64,000 bases of DNA, from IMG/VR virus record IMGVR_UViG_3300033182_000991, positions 1 to 64,000 of that record. The stretch is one strand, 5' to 3'. The stretch's first letter is position 1. Every line of letters begins with the position of its first letter. The translations under genes were made by a program, and so were the position numbers. Positions 15,296-22,159 of this stretch are shown here, in pieces. Source of the DNA: a virus. The notes under the pieces are model-generated. The model was not told the DNA's origin. It did no database searches and saw only the letters and a program-made list of their open reading frames with translations.

Positions 15296-16195
15296 ATGCT
15301 ATCATATATCGGAGGAAAAAGTAGAATTGGAAAGTGGATTGTGGACTATTACCCACAAGATATGGAAACGTATGTGGAGACATTCGGTGGGATGTTTTGG
15401 TGTTTCTACAATATGGATATGCAGAATTTTCCAAACCTTAAACGTATTGTATATAACGACTTTAATCCATTAAACTATAATTTGTTTCAATGTATTCAGA
15501 ACCCAACTGAGTTATTGAAGGCTGTGGAAGCTATTGAGTGTCAACAGAAGGGTGAGTTCCCAACTCCTGCGATTTATCGTTTACAGTTTGAACAATTTCA
15601 GAGTGAAATCTTTGCTGATGGGTTTGAGGTGAACGGTCCTGACTATGAGGTGGCTGCGAAGTATGTGTATATCCTTACTCAGGTCTTCAGTGGTAGTAAA
15701 CCTGAATCGTCTAAGTTCATTGACCTTAAGGGTAAATACAAATCAAAATACTTGACCTTCCGTGATAAGTTGAAGAACGAGAAGTGGTTGAAGAAGTTCT
15801 TGGCTATTACTCACGTTGAGAACATGGACTTTGAGGAGGTTATTAAGAAGTATGACTCACCAACGACATATATCTATTTGGACCCACCATATTGGAAAAC
15901 TGAAAACTATTATTCTAACCATGACTTTGACCGTCACGACCATGAAAGACTTGCTAACGTATTATCAGAAGTTGAGTCTAAGTATTCTTTATCTTATTAT
16001 GATTTTGACCTTTTACACCAGTGGTTCCCAAAGGAGAGTCACGCTTGGGTCACTAAGGACTTCTCCAAGGCTGCGGGTGCAAGTAGTGGAAAGGCTCAAT
16101 CCAAAGGGACGGAACTCTTAATTATGAACTATGAAGTTGAGGGTTTGAGTTCATATAAGGAGGTAGAAAAGGGTCAAATGACTTTGGATATCTAA
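15296..16195 (+). CDS. D12-class DNA adenine N6-methyltransferase
   Basis: A 299-residue Dam-like enzyme. Motif X/I region MLSYIGGKSRIGKWIVDYYP is at the start (FxGGK type), ETFGGMFWCFYNM follows near residue 28 and VYNDFNPLNYNLF near 51; the catalytic DPPY is in YIYLDPPYWKT (about 194-204). Such enzymes methylate the adenine N6 in short palindromes such as GATC. The gene has its own strong promoter and no restriction enzyme beside it, so it most likely protects phage DNA from host restriction. Recognition sequence cannot be predicted. Confidence 0.9.
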   Translation: MLSYIGGKSRIGKWIVDYYPQDMETYVETFGGMFWCFYNMDMQNFPNLKRIVYNDFNPLNYNLFQCIQNPTELLKAVEAIECQQKGEFPTPAIYRLQFEQFQSEIFADGFEVNGPDYEVAAKYVYILTQVFSGSKPESSKFIDLKGKYKSKYLTFRDKLKNEKWLKKFLAITHVENMDFEEVIKKYDSPTTYIYLDPPYWKTENYYSNHDFDRHDHERLANVLSEVESKYSLSYYDFDLLHQWFPKESHAWVTKDFSKAAGASSGKAQSKGTELLIMNYEVEGLSSYKEVEKGQMTLDI

Positions 16196-16214
16196 AACCT
16201 TTTCTTTATCTTTG
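16183..16214 (+). promoter_or_regulatory. Consensus Bacteroidota promoter
   Basis: TTTG (16183-16186), 20 nt, TATCTTTG (16207-16214). The -33 element lies in the last codons of the methylase gene. A TATTTATA follows at 16250, so the next gene has two stacked promoter-like signals. Confidence 0.8.
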
Positions 16215-16249
16215 TGGTGTTGTAAGACCGAATCTTTTATTTATTTGTA

Positions 16250-16257
16250 TATTTATA
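16250..16257 (+). promoter_or_regulatory. Putative late-promoter element TATTTATA
   Basis: TATTTATA lies 15 nt before ATG 16273, about 40 nt downstream of a host-type promoter, suggesting early and late transcription of the same gene. Confidence 0.5.
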
Positions 16258-16272
16258 AGGAAAACAAACACT

Positions 16273-17625
16273 ATGGCAATTAAGTTTAGTAATTTAGTAA
16301 AGACAGTAATTCTTGAACAAGGTCGTTACGAACTTTTGTTGAAGACTTACACTGAGCCGAAAAAGAAAGGTGAAAAGACAAAACCTGCTCGCATGAGTAA
16401 GGAGGATTTCAACAAGATTATCTCTGCTGACCCTACAACTCGTAAGGACGGTGACGATATCAAAAAGGCTGGTAAGTATGTGAATTGGTTGTTGAAGCAA
16501 TTCCTACAGATTGAGCCTAATATTGAGGCTGACTACGGAACACCAGCATTCAAAGCTGAGAAGACTGAAAAGTTACGTTTGTTTTTTGAAGATTTATATA
16601 AGGTAACTCAGGACTTACAAAAGTTTGAGAGGTTCAAAGGTAAATTGGAGCGTGAGGACCGTGACATTAATAAGTTGAGTATTGATAGACTTAATGATTT
16701 GATGTTACCATATTCTTTGGAGAAGACCAAAGCAACCAAGGACGAAAAAGAAGAGGCAGCTAAAACTTACGACCACCCAGGTGGCGAAGTAATCTTCAGA
16801 GGTTCTAATTGGACTGTGGTAAGAATCAGTGATTCAAGTCAATTAGGTAAGGACGCGGCATGTTTTTACGGTGGTAATGACCAAAAACCTGGTAAGGGTG
16901 AGTCAGGATGGTGTACCTCTTCACCTGGTGGTTCAATGTTTAACCACTACATTAAGAGTGGTCCTTTATATGTTGTTCTTCCAAATGAGGCTGAAGAGTT
17001 TATGTCAGGTGGTCCTAAGGTTGGTCAAGTATCTGGCCTTCCTGCTAAGAGATACCAATTCCACTTCCCATCAAATCAGTTCATGGATGCCAATGACCGT
17101 TCAATTGATTTGATTAACTTCTTATTGGAAAACCCTGAATTGAAAGAGGTGTTCAAACCTGAGTTCGCAAAAGGTATGACATCATTGGACGGTAAGAAAG
17201 TAAACATTGATTACCCGAGAGACGCGGCTTCTAAATATATTGCGTTGTATGGTTTTGATGAGTTGTTCCAAAACTTACCAAACGACATTACATCGTTTGA
17301 CTTCACAAAGAGTACTGGTGGTTATGGATATAGAAGTCAAGATGTTAAAGACTTGGCGATGGATATCCCTGAGCAGTTGGGTAACTACAAAAACCTTATG
17401 GCCGTTCACTTTGAGGGTATTCTTAAATCACTTCCAAAGTCTTTGGGGAAATTGGAGAACCTACAGTTTTTATCAATTCCTAACAATCCTAACTTGAAGA
17501 CAATCCCTGAGGAGATTGCTCAGTTACCAAACTTGAAGGTAATCAACATTCAAGGAAACCCACAACTACAGCTTCCTGAGGCGGTAGAGAAGATGGCAGA
17601 AGAAGGGGTGTTTATCTCAAAATAA
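16273..17625 (+). CDS. Tagged leucine-rich-repeat protein with WCT domain
   Basis: The 450-residue protein has three parts. Residues 1-16 (MAIKFSNLVKTVILEQ) form the tag helix ending in ILE. A central domain (about 165-290) contains GSNWTVVRISD, ACFYGGND, GWCTSSPGGSMFNHYI and GPLYVVLPN; this C-x-Y-G...WCT...F..Y...G.LY.. pattern is shared with the protein at 51725. The C-terminal ~130 residues hold leucine-rich repeats: LAMDIPEQLGNYKNLMAVHF, LKSLPKSLGKLENLQFLSI, LKTIPEEIAQLPNLKVINI. LRRs are protein-binding surfaces. A packaged effector or virion protein is plausible. The function of the WCT domain is unknown to me. Confidence 0.75.
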   Translation: MAIKFSNLVKTVILEQGRYELLLKTYTEPKKKGEKTKPARMSKEDFNKIISADPTTRKDGDDIKKAGKYVNWLLKQFLQIEPNIEADYGTPAFKAEKTEKLRLFFEDLYKVTQDLQKFERFKGKLEREDRDINKLSIDRLNDLMLPYSLEKTKATKDEKEEAAKTYDHPGGEVIFRGSNWTVVRISDSSQLGKDAACFYGGNDQKPGKGESGWCTSSPGGSMFNHYIKSGPLYVVLPNEAEEFMSGGPKVGQVSGLPAKRYQFHFPSNQFMDANDRSIDLINFLLENPELKEVFKPEFAKGMTSLDGKKVNIDYPRDAASKYIALYGFDELFQNLPNDITSFDFTKSTGGYGYRSQDVKDLAMDIPEQLGNYKNLMAVHFEGILKSLPKSLGKLENLQFLSIPNNPNLKTIPEEIAQLPNLKVINIQGNPQLQLPEAVEKMAEEGVFISK

Positions 17626-17636
17626 TACTAAATAAG

Positions 17637-17662
17637 TCAGGACTTTTGTCCTGATTTTTTTT
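17637..17662 (+). terminator. Intrinsic terminator
   Basis: TCAGGAC (17637-17643) pairs with GTCCTGA (17648-17654) around TTTT, followed by a T-run that merges with the next promoter element. Confidence 0.85.
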
Positions 17663-17669
17663 ATATTTG
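17662..17669 (+). promoter_or_regulatory. -7 element TATATTTG
   Basis: TATATTTG immediately after the terminator T-run and 4 nt before ATG 17674. No TTTG lies at the proper -33 distance, so it is weak or gives a leaderless transcript. Confidence 0.4.
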
Positions 17670-17673
17670 AATT

Positions 17674-17958
17674 ATGAATGTAGATGTCCAAATATACGTG
17701 AGTAACTTTGTGAAATTTTTCACTGACAATCCTGAGGAGTTGCAGAAACTCATTGGTATTGCTGAGCCGAATAGTTTCTTTGATGAGGTGGAGAAGGCTG
17801 CCAATGAAAACTATGAAAAGGGTGAGGACATTGAACTCACACAAAAACAAATGATTAATATCATTCTCAAACTCAACCACATGCAACCTGAAGAAGAGGT
17901 CATCAATTTGGTTGAACCATATTTTGAAACTTCTTTCGGTAAAATATTTCTTAATTAA
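17674..17958 (+). CDS. Hypothetical protein, 94 aa
   Basis: Acidic helical protein (NFVKFFTDNPEELQKLIGIA, FFDEVEKAANENYEKGEDIE, TQKQMINIILKLNHM). Sits alone between a terminator and the PLOD-like gene, 37 nt upstream of it. No family recognised. Confidence 0.65.
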   Translation: MNVDVQIYVSNFVKFFTDNPEELQKLIGIAEPNSFFDEVEKAANENYEKGEDIELTQKQMINIILKLNHMQPEEEVINLVEPYFETSFGKIFLN

Positions 17959-17995
17959 AAACCTTTCTTATTTTTCTTGAAATAGTTTTTAATTT

Positions 17996-20074
17996 ATGGA
18001 AGTCGTTAAAGAACCGCTGAATTATTATCGTGATGGTGTGGACCGTTTTATTGTTGTTACGGTTGCCACGGAAGATAATGATGAACTTTCTCGTTTCAAA
18101 GAATCATGTAAAAGATATAATATCCCATATTTGATATTGGGATTGGGTGACGAATGGAAGAGTGGATATGCTGAAAACGGTGTATTGATTTCTCAGGGTG
18201 GTGCTCAGAAGATTTTGTATCTAAGGGACGAGATGAGAACATGGGATAACTTACAGGATACCATTGTAATGTTTACAGATTCTTATGACGTGGTATTCAA
18301 TGGTGGGCCAAAACAAATTATTGATACATTTAGAAATATGAAGTCACCGATAGTGTTTGGTGCTGAGAAGACATGTTGGCCTGATGAGGATATTAAGACT
18401 ATGTATCCTAATACTCCGAGTGAATATAAGTATTTGAACTCAGGTGGTTTCATTGGTTATGGTGACCATATCTTTGAGATGATTAACAAAGACATCTCAA
18501 TTGAAGAGGATGACCAAAGGTACTACACCAATTACTTTTTAAGTACTGGTGGCGAGATTCCTGATAAGTTAGATTACGATTCAATTAAACCAAACCCATA
18601 TGAACCACACGAAAACGGTTCACCATTCGGGTGGATGAGTGAGACTTATTTTGATGAACACATTTATAAATACATCACAGGTAAGTGGGGTGAACATGCT
18701 ACTATGTTGGACATCGGTGGTGGTGATGGTAAGTGGGCACATGTATTAGGTTCATATATAAGAGACATTGATTGTGTTGAGGTCTTTGAGCCGTATGTTG
18801 AGAGGTATAACCTCAAAGAGATGTATAGGAATGTGTATGTTCAGAATTTCTTGGACTTTGACTTTGAACACTACCATATCGTGGTTATGGGTGATGTCTT
18901 TGAACACGTCACTCAAGAACAGGCGTTTGAATGGTTAACGAAGGTTAGGGATAAAGTAGATGAAATTATTATCATTGTTCCTTTTGAGTATGTGCAGGAT
19001 TGGGACGGTGTGTATGAAAATGTATATGGACATCACCACCAACCCGATTTGACACCTACAAATATGTTGGAGAGATATCCGATGTTGGAACTGATGGCTT
19101 GGACAGAACAAAAAAGTGTCTCTGAGGAAGGAAGTGGATTCGGTTGGTACGGATGGAAAGGAATGAAGAATAGAGTTGCCAATAATATTAAATTGGATTA
19201 CAACCAACAGATATTTCAAACTCTCAACCTATCATTGGATGAGATGAGGTTGAACAACTTGGAAGGTAAGGTATATAATAACAAGAAAAAAGTAACACCT
19301 TTGGTTATTCATGCGAATGGACCTTCAGATGTTAAAAACTATTTGTCAGAAATTGAAGATGTGGTATTGGGTAAGAACCTCTTTAAGAAGAAGATTATTG
19401 AGGTGACCAATAGAACGGTATTGATTAACGTATTTGCGGATAGACCTGTGGATGACCTTAATCAAGTGTTTGACCAAATTAGGTATTTGGAGTTCCCAAA
19501 GAAAAATATCTTTATCAACATATTATACTCTGACGTGTCTCACGAATATAAGATTGAAAAGTTTATTGATGAGTTCTCATCCGAATACATTGGTATTGAT
19601 ATGATTTATGTTAGAGGTGATGAAGTGGTATTGAGAGACAGGGCGTTGGAGTTAAGTATGAACTCACACATGGACTATTCATTATTAATGGATTGTAATT
19701 ACATTTTCAGAAACAGAAAGTCCTTACAAAGACTTATTGGTGAAGATAAGTACATTATTACTCCGATGATTAATAGTGAAGGTACAGAGTGGGTAAACTT
19801 CTTCTTCAATGTGGATGAAAATGGAAGGTTTGTTCCTTCAGATGAACAACAAGCAATCAAAGATTATCAGATACAGGATACATTCAGTGTTGGTTATACT
19901 GCTGGTATGTGGTTAATCAGTAATGAGATTATTATGAGGATACAAAACTATTTCAGTAAAAATATTGAAAGATATGGAACTGATAATTACGATATTTGTT
20001 TTTCACACAATCTGAGGGAGAGGGGATTTTATTTATATCTCACCAACAAAAGTTATTATGGTGGTGTAATATAA
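17996..20074 (+). CDS. PLOD-like collagen-lysine glycosyltransferase with inserted methyltransferase
   Basis: The 692-residue protein follows the domain order of animal PLOD/LH enzymes but without their C-terminal hydroxylase. GT domain, residues ~15-183: FIVVTVATE, LGLGDEW (Trp54), GGAQK, FTDSYDVVF with Asp95 and Asp98 (the metal-binding DxxD of LH3), IVFGAE, NSGGFIGYG, DDQRYYTNYF. A class I SAM methyltransferase is inserted at ~184-396 (motif I LDIGGGDGKW 238-247; VVMGDVFEHV). The PLOD order then resumes: IKLDYNQQIFQTLNLSLDE, VIHANGP (His439, third metal ligand in LH3), and an accessory GT-A-like domain 430-692 with TVLINVFADRP, IITPMINSEG, NFFF and DICFSHNLRERGFYLYLTN. Expected reaction: sugar transfer from a UDP-sugar to hydroxylysine in Gly-X-Lys. 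Likely substrates are the collagen-like fibres at 28735-42840. Confidence 0.88.
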   Translation: MEVVKEPLNYYRDGVDRFIVVTVATEDNDELSRFKESCKRYNIPYLILGLGDEWKSGYAENGVLISQGGAQKILYLRDEMRTWDNLQDTIVMFTDSYDVVFNGGPKQIIDTFRNMKSPIVFGAEKTCWPDEDIKTMYPNTPSEYKYLNSGGFIGYGDHIFEMINKDISIEEDDQRYYTNYFLSTGGEIPDKLDYDSIKPNPYEPHENGSPFGWMSETYFDEHIYKYITGKWGEHATMLDIGGGDGKWAHVLGSYIRDIDCVEVFEPYVERYNLKEMYRNVYVQNFLDFDFEHYHIVVMGDVFEHVTQEQAFEWLTKVRDKVDEIIIIVPFEYVQDWDGVYENVYGHHHQPDLTPTNMLERYPMLELMAWTEQKSVSEEGSGFGWYGWKGMKNRVANNIKLDYNQQIFQTLNLSLDEMRLNNLEGKVYNNKKKVTPLVIHANGPSDVKNYLSEIEDVVLGKNLFKKKIIEVTNRTVLINVFADRPVDDLNQVFDQIRYLEFPKKNIFINILYSDVSHEYKIEKFIDEFSSEYIGIDMIYVRGDEVVLRDRALELSMNSHMDYSLLMDCNYIFRNRKSLQRLIGEDKYIITPMINSEGTEWVNFFFNVDENGRFVPSDEQQAIKDYQIQDTFSVGYTAGMWLISNEIIMRIQNYFSKNIERYGTDNYDICFSHNLRERGFYLYLTNKSYYGGVI

Positions 20075-20081
20075 TGTTAAT

Positions 20082-20110
20082 AAGAGGGAGTTGTCTCCCT
20101 CTTTTCTTTT
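20082..20110 (+). terminator. Intrinsic terminator
   Basis: AAGAGGGAG (20082-20090) pairs perfectly with CTCCCTCTT (20095-20103) around TTGT, followed by a T-rich run. Confidence 0.88.
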
Positions 20111-20139
20111 TATTATACTTTGGGTAAACAAAATTGTTT

Positions 20140-21822
20140 ATGGAGACTCATTTCAAATTTCAGGACCAAACTGCGTGGATGTGGACATTCAATAACGAAT
20201 GTTCCATTGACGATTCCCCTAATAATATTCAAGACGATTTTGGTTTTAGATATAATGGACCTTCAAGTAAGAAACCATTGTGGGTTAAGAAACAAAAGGT
20301 CATCCTAAAAAGTGATGAGGACATCAAAGAATACTATGGTGACCAAACCAAATCTGTGTTCATTGAACGTGCTACATTGGTTGTTGAAGAGAAAGAGAAT
20401 TCAATAGCAATAAAGTTATATAACTTTTCTAAGGGTCGCAAGGTGGGTACATCCTATTTCGGTGTCACCCAACAGTTGTCATATGTGACTTATAACAAAA
20501 AGTATAATAACTTTTATTCGGGTATTCGTGTTCGTGGTAAGAAGAAAGTTAAGGGTGGTTCTATCAAGGTTAATAAATGGAATGATATTACATCCATCCT
20601 TTCCCATATGGTTCAGGTTATCAATGAGATTTCATTGTCAGGAACAGATTCAATGTGGTTGGACACCAAACATGGTTGGCAACAACTAAGGTCTGCGGTC
20701 AACATCTTCAATGAGAAGTTAGGTGTTTCTCATAAGTTTGATGATATTCAGAAACTGGTTGATAGTTTGTTTTTGTTTTACTACAAAGAGAACGGATTCA
20801 AACTACCTGATGGTCCATTTAAGTTTATGAATGTTCCGTTAAGTAAGGCTAAATTGAAGAAAACGGATTCTGTGGTGGATGCCTTTATGAAAATTTATGG
20901 TTATAGAGGTAAAAAGGTTAGAGGTATATTGAACTCACCTGATGAAGTTGACTACTACACCTTAAACTACCTTTATAATATGTTGGGTGTAGACTTCTTC
21001 AATAAGTTGGACCTCACTTTCACTTTCAATACCGCACAGGCAACACGTAATATGGGTATGGGTATGAGTAGTTATTATGAAGACTGTGGGTTGAATAATA
21101 GTGAGAAGAGTGCGATTGTAGATTTATGTAACGACTATGTGAAAAAGACTCAAGGGACCTCAATCATCAGTGTTGAACACTCATTGGTATCATTACTTAG
21201 AGACCACCTAAGGTTCAAAAACAATCTCAGGGAATTTGATGTGGATGTTAAGTTCAAAGCCAGAAATAAAGAGGAATTCAATCGTGAACATGATGAATGG
21301 ACCAACACTTTGGACAGTTACAAACACGGTATCATTGAAAGGAATTACCCTGAGATGATGGTCAAAGAATTACAAGAGATTATTATGGGTCCACATATGG
21401 ATTACTATCCTGTGTTATTGAGGAATAGTGATGACTACAATGAAGAGAGTGGACATCAAAAGAACTGTGTAAGAACGTATATTGAAAGACCTGACTGCTT
21501 CATCATCTCTATTAGAGAAGGTAGTAGAAACGGTAAGGAGAGGGCTACCATTGAGTTCAGATATGATAAGGGTGGTCACCCTACCAATGTTCAAGCATTG
21601 GGACGATTCAATGAGTTACTAAATACCAACTGGAACTATGTGTTGGAGGAGATTCAAAACAGGGTAAAAAGGTTAAGTGAGTTGAGAGTTATTGAGGTTC
21701 CTAAGATGAAAAAGACGTTTCCAAATGGTAAAGAAGTCACCAGACAATCCTATTGGAATAAAAAAATGTTGGTGTGGGACAACACTGACGGAACAAAAGA
21801 TGATTTTTTTGATTTCTTTTAA
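20140..21822 (+). CDS. PcfJ-like protein
   Basis: The 560-residue product (start ATG 20140; a TTG two codons upstream is not needed) ends in a PcfJ-like domain: GHQKNCVRTYIERPDCFIIS, ISIREGSRNGKERATIEFRY and NVQALGRFNELLN match the PcfJ order C-V-x-x-Y, ISxR, TIE, QxxGxxN (about 455-525). The long N-terminal part has GYRGKKVRG and LNYLYNMLGVDFFN but no domain I can name. PcfJ proteins are found on conjugative plasmids and phages and are thought to act on nucleic acids; the mechanism is not established. It has its own transcription unit between terminators. Confidence 0.75.
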   Translation: METHFKFQDQTAWMWTFNNECSIDDSPNNIQDDFGFRYNGPSSKKPLWVKKQKVILKSDEDIKEYYGDQTKSVFIERATLVVEEKENSIAIKLYNFSKGRKVGTSYFGVTQQLSYVTYNKKYNNFYSGIRVRGKKKVKGGSIKVNKWNDITSILSHMVQVINEISLSGTDSMWLDTKHGWQQLRSAVNIFNEKLGVSHKFDDIQKLVDSLFLFYYKENGFKLPDGPFKFMNVPLSKAKLKKTDSVVDAFMKIYGYRGKKVRGILNSPDEVDYYTLNYLYNMLGVDFFNKLDLTFTFNTAQATRNMGMGMSSYYEDCGLNNSEKSAIVDLCNDYVKKTQGTSIISVEHSLVSLLRDHLRFKNNLREFDVDVKFKARNKEEFNREHDEWTNTLDSYKHGIIERNYPEMMVKELQEIIMGPHMDYYPVLLRNSDDYNEESGHQKNCVRTYIERPDCFIISIREGSRNGKERATIEFRYDKGGHPTNVQALGRFNELLNTNWNYVLEEIQNRVKRLSELRVIEVPKMKKTFPNGKEVTRQSYWNKKMLVWDNTDGTKDDFFDFF

Positions 21823-21828
21823 CAGATA

Positions 21829-21861
21829 CTTGTTTTTGTGAATTTATTTCGTATATATTTG
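21829..21861 (+). promoter_or_regulatory. Bacteroidota-type promoter
   Basis: TATATTTG at 21854-21861 with CTTG at 21829-21832, 21 nt upstream, as a weak -33. It precedes the small basic gene at 21905. Confidence 0.6.
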
Positions 21862-21904
21862 TAGAGTTAAAACAAGTCAAACATTTAATAATTAGAAAAC
21901 CGAA

Positions 21905-22039
21905 ATGGCAAAACTAAACTCAATGGGAAAATTGGAGACACCACGCAAGTCTCGTCCAGGTGTTCACTCAAAGAACAACACGTCTCGTAACAAAACATCA
22001 AAAAATTACAAAAAGAAATATCGTGGTCAAGGAAGGTAA
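21905..22039 (+). CDS. Small highly basic protein, 44 aa
   Basis: A 44-residue frame, mostly Lys, Arg, Ser, Asn: MAKLNSMGKLETPRKSRPGV, HSKNNTSRNKTSKNYKKKYR, GQGR. It has its own promoter and terminator, so it is expressed as a unit. The composition is that of an unstructured nucleic-acid-binding peptide, comparable with small ribosome-associated proteins of Bacteroidota, but I cannot assign it. Confidence 0.7.
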   Translation: MAKLNSMGKLETPRKSRPGVHSKNNTSRNKTSKNYKKKYRGQGR

Positions 22040-22107
22040 AACGATATATACCCAAACCGAAACCAATACCTCATGGAATAATGGGGCAATTAACCTGTAT
22101 ATCAAAG

Positions 22108-22133
22108 GCCGAAGGAACACTTCGGCTTTTTTT
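22108..22133 (+). terminator. Intrinsic terminator
   Basis: GCCGAAG (22108-22114) pairs with CTTCGGC (22120-22126) followed by TTTTTTT. It separates the small basic gene from the receptor gene. Confidence 0.9.
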
Positions 22134-22159
22134 ATAATAAATAAACAAAATAAATTAAC

